The position numbers and the translations under genes are program-made. The notes beneath the pieces were generated by a model. That model was not told the DNA's origin. It did no database searches and saw nothing but the letters and a program-made list of their open reading frames with translations. 64,000 nt of DNA. Source: Azonexaceae bacterium. GTDB lineage: Bacteria > Pseudomonadota > Gammaproteobacteria > Burkholderiales > Rhodocyclaceae. Each line of letters starts with the position of its first letter. Within the stretch, counting starts at the first letter, position 1. Shown here one piece after another: positions 8,036-18,357 of the stretch. The stretch is taken from contig JAAXVL010000001.1 in NCBI GenBank assembly GCA_013335535.1, positions 17,764 to 81,763 of the forward strand. The letters run 5' to 3'.

Positions 8036-9221
8036 TGCCCCAGCGCTCGAAGTTTTCGGCCCGGACGATCTGGCCGTAGTGGTTGCCGACCTTGCGTGAC
8101 AGATCGACATCGACCGGCGTCGTGACGTATTGCTGCCGGCCGGTGTGGTAAATGACGCGGACGGTGGGGGTCAGCATGTTATCGGGGTGTAGTTGCCCAA
8201 CCACGGCGAGATGCCCGCTTTCGAGCAGGACCAGGGTGCCGACCGGGTAGATCCCGACGGTCTTGACGAAGGCGGCAACGAGCGCCGGATCGTACTGAAA
8301 GCCGGCCTCGTCGTAGAGCTGCCGCAAGGTATGCGACGGCGACATGGCGGCACGGTAGGGACGCTCCGAGGTCATTGCGTCGTAGGTGTCGACAATCGCC
8401 GCCATGCGGCCGGCCACGGAAATTTCGTCGCCGGCCATTCGGTACGGGTAACCGCAGCCGTTATAGCGCTCGTGATGTTCGAGGACGACGGCGACCGAGG
8501 TTTCGGACAGCCGCGAAGTGGCGTCGAGAACGGCCAGACCTTCTTCGACATGGCTCTGGACGATGGAATATTCGGCCTTGGACAGCGTGCCCGGCTTGGC
8601 CGTCAACCTGGAGTCGAGGGCGGCGTGGCCGATGTCCTTGACCATGGTGCCGAGTGCGAGCTTTTCGATTTCCGGCTCGGGCAGGCCCTGGTGGCGGCCA
8701 AAGGCGATGATCAGCGCCGCCGTTGCCACGGCGTGTTCGGAGGCATAGGTATCCATCCGCTTGAGGCGGGCCAGCGGCACAAGGGCATCGGGGTTGCGGA
8801 TGACCGAGGCGATCATCTTGCCGATTATCGGTTCGAGGTGGGCGGCATCCACATTATTGCCCGCCCGGGCGGCAAGCATCAGCCCGCTGACCGTATCGCT
8901 GGCTTCATGCAGCAGCCGCCCTGCCCGCCGCCGTTCCTCGCCGAGCGACACCGTCGGCGGTTTGGCAGCGCGGATTTCGGCCAACGATTTGAGTTTCTGC
9001 TCGACCTGGTTGATGCGGGCGAGCGGCGGAGGCGGCAGGTCGATACCCCGGGCGGTATCGATGCTGATTTCGCTGATGCCCTCTTCCTTGATCTTCCAGA
9101 TATGCGCGTCGTCGCGCACCTTGAATTTCGACTGCCACAGGGAGTGATCGAACCAGCGCTTGTGCAGATCCACGACATACATGCCGGGCAACAACTGGTC
9201 GACGCTTATCTTGCGGATCAT
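8007..9221 (-). CDS. HD-GYP domain protein with altered HD motif
   Basis: A protein of 404 residues: an N-terminal DUF3391 region (MIRKISVDQLLPGMYVVDL) followed by an HD-GYP domain. The GYP element is present (EHHERYNGCGYP), but the HD motif reads MVKDIGH where the paralogue 9808-10989 has LLHDIGK. The first metal-ligand His is therefore Lys, and c-di-GMP hydrolysis may be weakened or lost. It is the last gene of a three-gene minus-strand cluster (HD-GYP, coiled-coil protein, HD-GYP) and lies 14 bases after the coiled-coil gene. A regulatory or c-di-GMP-binding role is possible. Confidence 0.9.
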   Translation of the reverse strand: MIRKISVDQLLPGMYVVDLHKRWFDHSLWQSKFKVRDDAHIWKIKEEGISEISIDTARGIDLPPPPLARINQVEQKLKSLAEIRAAKPPTVSLGEERRRAGRLLHEASDTVSGLMLAARAGNNVDAAHLEPIIGKMIASVIRNPDALVPLARLKRMDTYASEHAVATAALIIAFGRHQGLPEPEIEKLALGTMVKDIGHAALDSRLTAKPGTLSKAEYSIVQSHVEEGLAVLDATSRLSETSVAVVLEHHERYNGCGYPYRMAGDEISVAGRMAAIVDTYDAMTSERPYRAAMSPSHTLRQLYDEAGFQYDPALVAAFVKTVGIYPVGTLVLLESGHLAVVGQLHPDNMLTPTVRVIYHTGRQQYVTTPVDVDLSRKVGNHYGQIVRAENFERWGISPLRWQPA

Positions 9222-9235
9222 GCCGGCAGTATCGA

Positions 9236-9844
9236 TTACTTTTGCTCGGCGGCCTGGGCAGCGCGCTGTTCGGCTTCGCGCACCTTTTTGGCGACACGGG
9301 CATCGTGATCGGCCTGTTTCCTGCGCTGTTTTTCCGCCTCGGCGAGCTTGCGCTTTTCGCCTTCGGCCGCCTTGGCCGCTTTGGCGGCGCGGGTGGCTGC
9401 CATCTTGTCTTCGGCAACCTGGCGGGCGTTCATCGATTCGGCCTGACGCAATTCGAGATTGGCCGCGCGGCGCGGCGCCTCTTCGGCCTGCACCCTGTTC
9501 CGGTCGCTCAACTGCTCGCGCTTGACTTCGCGCTCGATGGCCTTGCCGTCAATTTCCAGCCGGCGCGCCTCGCGCGTGGTTTTCAGATGTTCCCTGGCGG
9601 CCGCATTGCGGCAGTCGTTGATCAGGAATTTGGTCGCGCACTCTGCATTTCTCTTGCCCAGCAACTCGTCGGCCTCATCCTGACGTGCCCTGCTTTCCGC
9701 TTGCAGCGCCGCCGCCTTGTCGAGGCGCGCCTGCCACACTGCCTGCTGATCGGCGCTCGTCTCGCCATCGGCCGCCATCCCGGCAAGCGGCATGGCGAGC
9801 AGGACGATCAGGCCGGCAGCCACTGATAGGGATCGATTTTCCAT
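9236..9844 (-). CDS. Exported coiled-coil protein, unknown function
   Basis: A protein of 202 residues. The signal peptide is clear (residues 1-24, SVAAGLIVLLAMPLAGMAA). The rest is almost entirely charged helix rich in Ala, Glu, Lys and Arg, with an RKQAD/KVREAEQRAAQAAEQK-type tail and one Cys pair (AECATKFLINDC) in the middle. The start codon lies inside the upstream HD-GYP gene (37-base overlap), so translation is probably coupled. It is flanked on both sides by HD-GYP paralogues, which points to a periplasmic partner of that c-di-GMP module. No family was recognised with certainty. Confidence 0.8.
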   Translation of the reverse strand: MENRSLSVAAGLIVLLAMPLAGMAADGETSADQQAVWQARLDKAAALQAESRARQDEADELLGKRNAECATKFLINDCRNAAAREHLKTTREARRLEIDGKAIEREVKREQLSDRNRVQAEEAPRRAANLELRQAESMNARQVAEDKMAATRAAKAAKAAEGEKRKLAEAEKQRRKQADHDARVAKKVREAEQRAAQAAEQK

Positions 9845-10989
9845 TTTTCGTAACTCTCAATACTGGCGACGCGGTCTTGCATCTTGGCGAGATCGACGAT
9901 TTCGGGTGGAACGTAGTGCTGCTTGCCGGCATGGTAAAAGATGCGGACAACCGGTTCGAGCAGCTTGCTTTCGTTCTGCTCGATGACGACGCCCATGCGG
10001 TTGCTTTCGAGGCGGACCAGCGAGCCGGTGGGATAGATGCCGACGGCACGGATAAAGGCCTGGACGAGCTGCGGATCGAATTGTTCCTTGCTCCATTCAA
10101 GCAGCATCTTGAGCACCTTGGTCGCCGGCACGCCCTGGCTGTACACCTTTTCCGAGGTCATCGCATCGTAGACGTCGACGATCGCCGCCATCTGACCGTA
10201 CAGGGAGATCTGCTGCCCGGCCAGCTTGTTCGGATAACCCGAGCCATCCAAGCGCTCATGGTGTTCGGCGACGACCTGACGCACGACCTCGCTGATACCC
10301 GACGTGCCTTTGAGAATGCGCAGCCCCTTGTCGACGTGCGACTGGATGAGCCGGAACTCTTGTTCGCTGAGCTTGCCGGGCTTGTTGAGAATGGCGTCGG
10401 GAATCTGGACCTTGCCGATGTCGTGGAGCAGGCCGCCGAGGGCAAGATCCTTGATCGTTTCCTTGGGCAGCTTCATGACGCGGCCAAAGACGATGAGCAA
10501 GGCACTGGCGCCGACCGAGTGCTCGAAGGTGTAGTCGTCGAGATTCTTGAGGCGGGCCAGCGGCAACAGCGCATTCTGGTTGCGGAACACCGATTCCATC
10601 ATGCTGTCGATCACCGGCTCGACGCGATCCATCCGGATTTCCTGGCCAAGGCGAAGGTCGTCCATGACGACCCGAACCAGCTTGTTGGCCTCGGTATGCA
10701 GGCGACGGGCACGCACCGCCTCGTTTTTCAGATCGACCGGCACCGGCTTTTCGACCGGTTTCGGCACTTGCGGCTGGGGTTCGCTTGGCGCCGGGGCGAC
10801 AAAGACGTCGGCGCCTTTCAGCGTGTCGATGTACAGATCACGGACGCCCAGTTCCATGACCTTGTCCAGCGTGGCCTGATCGCGCACGTAAAAAGCGTTG
10901 GAAATGAACGAATGATCGAGCCAGCCACAATTGAGGTCGTGGATATACATGCCCACCTTGAGCTGGTCGGTGCGAATCTGCTTGATCAT
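9808..10989 (-). CDS. HD-GYP c-di-GMP phosphodiesterase
   Basis: A protein of 393 residues with an N-terminal DUF3391 segment (MIKQIRTDQLKVGMYIHDL) and a complete HD-GYP domain: LLHDIGK near residue 190, the HVDKGLRIL His, and AEHHERLDGSGYP near residue 245. These residues predict an active c-di-GMP phosphodiesterase. It is the first gene of a three-gene minus-strand cluster and a close paralogue of the last one. The neighbouring exported coiled-coil protein starts within its 3' end. No receiver domain is fused, so its input signal is unclear. Confidence 0.93.
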   Translation of the reverse strand: MIKQIRTDQLKVGMYIHDLNCGWLDHSFISNAFYVRDQATLDKVMELGVRDLYIDTLKGADVFVAPAPSEPQPQVPKPVEKPVPVDLKNEAVRARRLHTEANKLVRVVMDDLRLGQEIRMDRVEPVIDSMMESVFRNQNALLPLARLKNLDDYTFEHSVGASALLIVFGRVMKLPKETIKDLALGGLLHDIGKVQIPDAILNKPGKLSEQEFRLIQSHVDKGLRILKGTSGISEVVRQVVAEHHERLDGSGYPNKLAGQQISLYGQMAAIVDVYDAMTSEKVYSQGVPATKVLKMLLEWSKEQFDPQLVQAFIRAVGIYPTGSLVRLESNRMGVVIEQNESKLLEPVVRIFYHAGKQHYVPPEIVDLAKMQDRVASIESYEKWKIDPYQWLPA

Positions 10990-11063
10990 CAGGCGATTCT
11001 AGCAGGCTGTCGCGAAGCGTAGCCAAAATCTCTGGAATACGCAGCAAGCCTTTGTAAGGGTTC

Positions 11064-11097
11064 GTATTTTGGGCATTTTTCCCGGTTGACCGTGACA
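11064..11097 (-). repeat. Dispersed motif, copy 4 (intergenic)
   Basis: On the minus strand CACGGTCAACCGGGAAAAA, then GCCCAAAATACGAA. It lies between the divergent HD-GYP and ABC-F genes. Confidence 0.85.
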
Positions 11098-11139
11098 GCC
11101 TGGAGGCCGACTCAAAACGCATGCCGGCGGCGCCCCCGC

Positions 11140-11145
11140 TATAAT
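11140..11145 (+). promoter_or_regulatory. -10 element of the ABC-F gene
   Basis: A perfect TATAAT ends ten bases before the ATG at 11156. The expected transcript start is only a few bases upstream of the start codon, so the mRNA may be nearly leaderless. No good -35 element is seen. Confidence 0.45.
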
Positions 11146-11155
11146 CGCCTCCCTC

Positions 11156-13063
<1,908 letters not shown>

Positions 13064-13112
13064 GCTTGGGGTATAGCCCGTAGCTGGTGATTCAACGTTT
13101 GTCCTGATTTGA

Positions 13113-13342
13113 GCTTGGGGTTCCGCCTTGCTGGCGGGCGTACTTTCTTCTTGCTTCGCCAAGAAGAAAGTAGCCAAAGAAGAAGGCGACCCCAAGGGCG
13201 GCGCCGGCGTTGCCGGTTCCTTGCGCTACTCGGCAGGCCGGGCGGCTGCGGAACTCGGGCTTCGCCCTCAAACAGTCCTCGCCGACAACCCCCGGCCTGC
13301 CTGCGTTGCTCAGCGCCTTCCACGGGGACCCGAAAGGCGTCC
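13113..13342 (+). repeat. Large inverted repeat, left arm
   Basis: It begins GCTTGGGGTTCCGCC and contains an internal hairpin (TTCTTGCTTCGCCAAGAA), then GAACTCGGGCTTCGCCCTCA and CCTGCGTTGCTC. The reverse complement of 13426-13651 shows the same blocks in the same order, with an estimated four fifths of positions identical by eye. Confidence 0.85.
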
Positions 13343-13370
13343 ACGCTTAACCGCCTTGCCGAAAAAACAG

Positions 13371-13412
13371 ACTTTCACGGTCAACCGGAAATAAAGCCAA
13401 AAAATAAAATCC
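13371..13412 (+). repeat. Dispersed motif, copy 5 (between the inverted arms)
   Basis: TTCACGGTCAACCGGAAATAA, then GCCAAAAAATAAAA. It sits in the spacer between the two large inverted arms. Confidence 0.85.
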
Positions 13413-13425
13413 ACTATTTGATCGT

Positions 13426-13651
13426 GGACGCCCTACCGGGCCCCTTGAGAGGTGCCGAGCAACGCAGGGGCTGGCGGATAAAGGGCGAGGACTGTCTGAG
13501 GGCGAAGCCCGAGTTCCGCAGCCCCCGCCAGCACCGAGTAGCACAGGGAACCGGCGCAGCCGGCGCCGACCCAGGGTCGCCTTCTTTTTGCTTACTTTTT
13601 CTTGGCGAAGCAAGAAAAAGTAAGACGCCCCGCAAGGGCGGAACCCCAAGC
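13426..13651 (-). repeat. Large inverted repeat, right arm
   Basis: Reverse-complement counterpart of 13113-13342. It carries the equivalent hairpin (TTCTTGGCGAAGCAAGAA) and the conserved block GAGGGCGAAGCCCGAGTTC. The arms differ by many substitutions, so they are an old duplication or two independent insertions of one repeat family. Confidence 0.85.
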
Positions 13652-13710
13652 CAATTGGGCGCGCCATACCAATCAAAACCTCGCGCCTCGGGCGCCGAAA
13701 ACCCACCACA

Positions 13711-13753
13711 CTCCTACGGTCAACCGGAAAAACCGCCCAAAAACAAAACCTGC
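13711..13753 (+). repeat. Dispersed motif, copy 6 (intergenic)
   Basis: CTACGGTCAACCGGAAAAA, then CCGCCCAAAAACAAAA. It lies about 50 bases upstream of thrH. Confidence 0.85.
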
Positions 13754-13800
13754 ATCAGGTAAAATCGCATTTTTCCGAACCCGCCCGCTGGAGCCAACCC

Positions 13801-14412
13801 GTGCAAATCGTCTGTCTTGACCTCGAAGGGGTCCTCGTCCCCGAAATCTGGATCGAATTCTCCAAGCGCACGGGTATTCCCGAGCTCATGCGCACGACGC
13901 GCGACGAGCCGGATTACGACAAGCTCATGAGTTACCGCCTGAACATCCTGCGCGAGCACAAGCTCGGCCTGCCGGACATCCAGAAGGTGATCGGCGAGAT
14001 GGGCCCGATGCCGGGCGCCCGCGCCTTCCTCGACAAGCTGCGCGAGGATTACCAGGTCGTTATCCTGTCCGACACCTTCTACGAATTCGCCCATCCGCTC
14101 ATGCGCCAGCTCGGCTGGCCGACGCTGTTCTGCCATTCGCTCGAAGACGACGCCAACGGCATGCTGGTCGCCTACCACCTGCGCATGCCGGACCAGAAGC
14201 GCGAAGCAGTCAAGCGTTTCAAGGAACTCAAGTTCAAGATCGTCGCTGCCGGCGATTCGTACAACGACACGGCCATGCTCGGCGAAGCCCATGGCGGCAT
14301 CCTGTTCCACCCGCCCGAGAACGTCATCCGCGAATTCCCACAGTATCCGGTCGTCCTGAATTACGACGATCTACGCAGCGAGATCGACAAAGCTTTCGCC
14401 CGCGCGGCCTGA
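13801..14412 (+). CDS. thrH: ThrH: phosphoserine phosphatase / homoserine phosphotransferase
   Basis: A protein of 203 residues from a GTG start. It has the ThrH signature: CLDLEGVLVPEIWIEFSKRTGI at the N-terminus (HAD motif I with Glu in the usual second Asp region), VILSDTFYEFAHPLMRQLG near residue 85 (motif II), and AAGDSYNDTAMLGEAH near residue 150 (motif IV). ThrH dephosphorylates phosphoserine and can transfer the phosphate to homoserine. The resemblance to the Pseudomonas aeruginosa enzyme is close along the whole length. It is the first gene of a run of four on the + strand. Confidence 0.93.
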   Translation: MQIVCLDLEGVLVPEIWIEFSKRTGIPELMRTTRDEPDYDKLMSYRLNILREHKLGLPDIQKVIGEMGPMPGARAFLDKLREDYQVVILSDTFYEFAHPLMRQLGWPTLFCHSLEDDANGMLVAYHLRMPDQKREAVKRFKELKFKIVAAGDSYNDTAMLGEAHGGILFHPPENVIREFPQYPVVLNYDDLRSEIDKAFARAA

Positions 14413-14429
14413 AACCTCTTTAATCCGCC

Positions 14430-14870
14430 ATGGCGTCGAGCAACGCGTTCGATCCGGCCTTGATCCGGGGCCTTGAGGCCCTGGTGGAAACCACGTTCCC
14501 CAAGCGTTGCCGGTGCTGCGGCCGCAGCTTTACCGACGTGGCCGATTACGTAGCGCAAACCCACGCCATGCCCAACGGTGAGCAGGGGCTCAAGCAGTCG
14601 CTGGGCGACGATGGCGAAGTTATTGTCGACCTGTTCCGCAACTGCCCTTGTGGCTCGACCCTCATGGACTCGTTCAGCAACCGGCGCGACAGCACACGGC
14701 ACGGTGAGACGCGGCGCCAGCGTTTCGACGAACTGATGCGCTATCTGCAAGGCCGCGGGCTGGCTGCCAGTGTGGCCCGCCACGAACTGCTCGCGATCCT
14801 GCAGGGCAAGCCCAGTAAAATTTTGACCCAACTTCGCCCGCCGGCGACCGGAGTTAACAAGCATGCATAG
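14430..14870 (+). CDS. Conserved hypothetical Cys-rich protein
   Basis: A protein of 146 residues that I do not recognise. It has a CRCCGRSF cluster near residue 27 and a NCPCGSTLMDSF cluster near residue 70, together suggesting a small zinc-ribbon-like site, followed by a basic helix (RRDSTRHGETRRQRFDEL). It lies 17 bases after thrH and its last codons overlap the start of purU by 8 bases, so it is probably translated in the same operon. No signal peptide or membrane segment is seen. Confidence 0.8.
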   Translation: MASSNAFDPALIRGLEALVETTFPKRCRCCGRSFTDVADYVAQTHAMPNGEQGLKQSLGDDGEVIVDLFRNCPCGSTLMDSFSNRRDSTRHGETRRQRFDELMRYLQGRGLAASVARHELLAILQGKPSKILTQLRPPATGVNKHA

Positions 14871-15726
14871 CGACCGTTTCTACACGCTCTCCGCCTCCTG
14901 CCCAGACCAGGTCGGGATCATTGCCCGCGTTTCCGGCTTCATTGCCGGCAACGGCGGCTGGATTCTCGAATCGAGTTTCCATTCGGATGTGCTGACCAGC
15001 CGCTATTTCATGCGCATCGAGATCAAGGCCAGTTCGTTGCCTTTTCTCCTCGCCGAATTCCGCGAGCGCTTCCGCACCGAGGTTGCCGAGCCGCTCGACA
15101 TGACCTGGCAGATCAACGACAGCGCGGTGAAGAAACGCGTCGTCGTCATGGTTTCCAAGCAGGAGCATTGCCTCTACGACCTGCTGGCACGCTGGCAGGC
15201 CAAGGAACTCGACATCGAGATTCCCTGCGTCATTTCCAACCACGATACCTTCCGTGGCTTCGTCGAATGGCATGGCATCCCGTTTTACCATGTGCCGGTG
15301 ACGCCCGACAACAAGGCCGCCGCCTACGCCGAAATCCAGCGCATTTTTGACGATGTGCGCGGCGACACGATGGTCCTCGCCCGCTACATGCAGGTGCTGT
15401 CGCCTGATCTCTGCGCGGCACTGGCCGGCAAGATCATCAACATCCACCACAGCTTCCTGCCCAGCTTCGCCGGTGCCAAGCCTTATCACCAGGCTTACAC
15501 GCGCGGCGTCAAGCTGATCGGCGCAACCTGCCATTTCGTCACGGCCGAGCTCGACGCCGGCCCGATCATCGAGCAGGACGTCATCCGCATCGACCATTCC
15601 GATTCGCCCGATGACATGGTGCGCTACGGCAAAGACATCGAGAAAACCGTGCTCGCCCGCGGCCTGCGCTACCACCTCGAAGACCGGGTGCTGGTGCATG
15701 GCAACAAGACCGTCGTTTTCCGCTAA
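14863..15726 (+). CDS. purU: Formyltetrahydrofolate deformylase PurU
   Basis: A protein of 287 residues. The N-terminal ACT domain (YTLSASCPDQVGIIARVSGFIAGNGG) is followed by a formyltransferase-like catalytic domain with VMVSKQEHCLYDLL, CVISNHDTF, INIHHSFLPSFAGAKPYHQAYTRGVKLIGATCHF and the catalytic Asp in ELDAGPIIEQD. It hydrolyses 10-formyl-THF to formate and THF, so it could feed formate to the dehydrogenase encoded further on. Its start overlaps the upstream Cys-rich gene by 8 bases. Confidence 0.96.
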   Translation: MHSDRFYTLSASCPDQVGIIARVSGFIAGNGGWILESSFHSDVLTSRYFMRIEIKASSLPFLLAEFRERFRTEVAEPLDMTWQINDSAVKKRVVVMVSKQEHCLYDLLARWQAKELDIEIPCVISNHDTFRGFVEWHGIPFYHVPVTPDNKAAAYAEIQRIFDDVRGDTMVLARYMQVLSPDLCAALAGKIINIHHSFLPSFAGAKPYHQAYTRGVKLIGATCHFVTAELDAGPIIEQDVIRIDHSDSPDDMVRYGKDIEKTVLARGLRYHLEDRVLVHGNKTVVFR

Positions 15727-15741
15727 GTTTCGTTTCCGACC

Positions 15742-16284
15742 ATGCTGATCCGCCGCGCCGATTCCCTGCTCCTCATCATCGACATCCAGCAAAAGCTGGC
15801 CCCGGCCATTCACGACAACGAACGGGTCACCGCCAATTCGGTTCGCCTGCTCGAAGGCGCCCGCCAGCTCGGCATTCCGGCTTTCGTTTCCGAGCAATAC
15901 GTCAAGGGGCTTGGCCCCAGCCTCGACGCCATCCGTACGGCGGCGGTCGATGCCCGCTTCTTCGAGAAAACACATTTTTCCTGTGCCGCCGAACCCGGCG
16001 TCGTCGATCTGCTGCGTGCTGCCAAGCGGCCACAGGTCCTGCTGACCGGCACGGAAACGCACGTCTGCGTGCTGCAAACGGCTTTCGGCCTGCTCGCTGC
16101 GGGCTTCGAGGTCTATCTGGTCGCCGATGCGGCGTCGTCACGCACGCCGGAAAACCGCAGCGCCGCCATCGAGCGGATGCGGGCTGGCGGCATTCAAATC
16201 GTCACCACGGAAATGGTGCTTTTCGAATGGCTGCATCAGGCCGGCACCGCCGACTTCCGCCAGCTCCTGCCGCTGATCAAGTAG
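15742..16284 (+). CDS. Isochorismatase-like cysteine hydrolase
   Basis: A protein of 180 residues with the isochorismatase fold. The catalytic Asp lies in LLIIDIQQKLAP, the Lys in FFEKTHFSC, and the nucleophilic Cys in TGTETHVCVLQTAFGL near residue 111. It resembles YcaC-type hydrolases, whose substrates are mostly unknown. It follows purU by 15 bases and closes this gene run. Confidence 0.88.
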   Translation: MLIRRADSLLLIIDIQQKLAPAIHDNERVTANSVRLLEGARQLGIPAFVSEQYVKGLGPSLDAIRTAAVDARFFEKTHFSCAAEPGVVDLLRAAKRPQVLLTGTETHVCVLQTAFGLLAAGFEVYLVADAASSRTPENRSAAIERMRAGGIQIVTTEMVLFEWLHQAGTADFRQLLPLIK

Positions 16285-16312
16285 GCGGCGCGCCGACCTA
16301 GCCGGATCACCG

Positions 16313-16350
16313 CTTCCACGGTCGACCGGAAAAAGGCGCCAAAATCAAAA
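16313..16350 (+). repeat. Dispersed motif, copy 7 (intergenic)
   Basis: TTCCACGGTCGACCGGAAAAA, then GGCGCCAAAATCAAAA; one core change (GTCGAC for GTCAAC). It lies between the converging hydrolase and amt genes. Confidence 0.85.
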
Positions 16351-16360
16351 TGTCGCTCCC

Positions 16361-16390
16361 AAAAAAAAACGGGCACCCGAAGGTGCCCGA
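16361..16390 (-). terminator. Rho-independent terminator of amt
   Basis: CGGGCACC and GGTGCCCG arms with a small loop, followed on the minus strand by a run of nine T. It lies 26 bases after the amt stop codon. Confidence 0.93.
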
Positions 16391-16415
16391 AGGGAGAGAG
16401 ACTAAGAGATAAATC

Positions 16416-17921
16416 TTAGTGGTGGTAGGCGGTTTCGCCGTGCGAGGTGAGGTCAAGACCTTCACGCTCTTCTTCTTCCGGCACACGCAGACCGATAACG
16501 ATATCGACCAGCTTGTAAGCCACCAGGGAAACCACACCGGACCAGACGACGACGGTACCGACGCCCCACAGCTGGCTGATCACCTGGGCGGTCATGTCGA
16601 AGTCACCAACCTTGTTGGCCACGTAGTCATAGACACCCGTGCCGCCGAGGGCCGGATCAACGAAGACACCGGTCAGGATGGCGCCGAGGATGCCGCCGAT
16701 ACCATGGACGCCGAAGACGTCGAGCGAGTCGTCAACACCGAGGATCTTCTTGAGGCCATTGACGCCCCACAGGCAGACGATGCCAGCCAGCAGGCCGATG
16801 ATGATGGCGCCCATGACACCGACGAAGCCGGCGGCCGGGGTGATCGCCACCAGACCGGCAACCGCACCGGAAGCAGCACCCAGCATGGAAGGCTTACCCT
16901 TCAGGATCCATTCGGCGAACATCCAGGACAGCGCGGCACAAGCCGTTGCAACCCAGGTATTGACCATGGCCAGCGCAGCGCCGCCGGAGGCTTCGAGGGC
17001 GGAACCGGCGTTGAAGCCGAACCAGCCGAACCACAGCAGGGAGGCACCGATCATCGTGAAGGTCAGGGAGTGCGGAGCCATCGAGACGTTGCCCAGGCCG
17101 GTGCGCTTGCCCACCATGTAGGCACCAACCAGACCGGCAACAGCAGCGTTGATATGCACAACGGTACCGCCAGCGAAGTCGAGCGCGCCCTTCTGGAACA
17201 GGAAGCCAGCCGTCTTGCCGGCAGCTTCGCCAGCGGCAGCATCGATGTAGGCATCCGGACCCGCCCAGTACCAGACCATGTGGGCCATCGGGATGTAGGA
17301 CAGCGTGAACCAGATGACCATGAAGACCAGCACGGCGGAGAACTTGGCACGTTCAGCGAAGGCACCGACGATCAGGCCGCAGGTAATGGCAGCGAAAGCG
17401 CCCTGGAAGATCACGAAAGCCAGTTCGGAGATGACGACACCCTTGGTGAAGGTGGCGCCGACGGAATCGACGGTGACCCCCTTCAGGAACAACTTGTCGA
17501 GCACGCCGAAGAACTGGTTACCTTCGGTGAAAGCGGCGGAGTAGCCGTAGATCACCCAGAGAACCGTGATCAGCGAGAAGGTCACGAAGACCTGCATGAG
17601 CACCGACAACATGTTCTTGGTGCGGACCAGGCCGCCATAGAACAACGCCAGGCCGGGGATCGACATCAGGATGACGAGCGCGGCACAGACCATCACCCAG
17701 GCGTTGTCGCCCTTATTGACGACAGGCGCCGGAGCGGCAGCCGGGGCCGCGGCTTCGGCGGCCGGTGCAGCAGCAGCAGCAGCGGGCGCGGCGACAGCCG
17801 GCGCAGCGGCCGGGGCGGTGGCAACGGCAGCTTCAGGCGCCGCAGCCTTTTCTTCAGCCCAGGCCGGAGCGCCGAAACCGACGGCACCGACCAGAGCCAG
17901 CAATGCAAATAGACGTTTCAT
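16416..17921 (-). CDS. amtB: Ammonium transporter with Ala/Pro-rich N-terminal linker
   Basis: A protein of 501 residues; the start at 17921 has AAGGAG upstream and gives a signal peptide (MKRLFALLALVGAVGFGAPAWA). It is followed by about 50 residues of almost pure Ala and Pro before the first transporter helix (NAWVMVCAALVILMSIPGLA). Amt hallmarks include LFYGGLVRTKN, DFAGGTVVHINAAVAGLV and DVFGVHGIGGILGAILTG with the conserved pore histidines. The channel imports ammonium. It is the last gene of porin-glnK-amt, 13 bases after glnK, and has a strong terminator. The long low-complexity linker is unusual. Confidence 0.96.
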   Translation of the reverse strand: MKRLFALLALVGAVGFGAPAWAEEKAAAPEAAVATAPAAAPAVAAPAAAAAAPAAEAAAPAAAPAPVVNKGDNAWVMVCAALVILMSIPGLALFYGGLVRTKNMLSVLMQVFVTFSLITVLWVIYGYSAAFTEGNQFFGVLDKLFLKGVTVDSVGATFTKGVVISELAFVIFQGAFAAITCGLIVGAFAERAKFSAVLVFMVIWFTLSYIPMAHMVWYWAGPDAYIDAAAGEAAGKTAGFLFQKGALDFAGGTVVHINAAVAGLVGAYMVGKRTGLGNVSMAPHSLTFTMIGASLLWFGWFGFNAGSALEASGGAALAMVNTWVATACAALSWMFAEWILKGKPSMLGAASGAVAGLVAITPAAGFVGVMGAIIIGLLAGIVCLWGVNGLKKILGVDDSLDVFGVHGIGGILGAILTGVFVDPALGGTGVYDYVANKVGDFDMTAQVISQLWGVGTVVVWSGVVSLVAYKLVDIVIGLRVPEEEEREGLDLTSHGETAYHH

Positions 17922-17934
17922 GATGTGTGGCTCC

Positions 17935-18357
<423 letters not shown>

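Larger units (their letters stand above)
13064..13800. other. Non-coding repeat region, 737 bases
   Basis: No convincing gene: the open frames are short, Arg/Pro/Ser-rich and unlike known proteins. The stretch holds a pair of oppositely oriented arms of about 230 bases and two copies of the dispersed motif, one between the arms and one just after the right arm. Confidence 0.8.

Noticed and set aside
13347..13709. Open frames inside the inverted repeat region
   Set aside because: Their translation is low-complexity, repeat-derived and unlike proteins; both arms give similar frames by symmetry.
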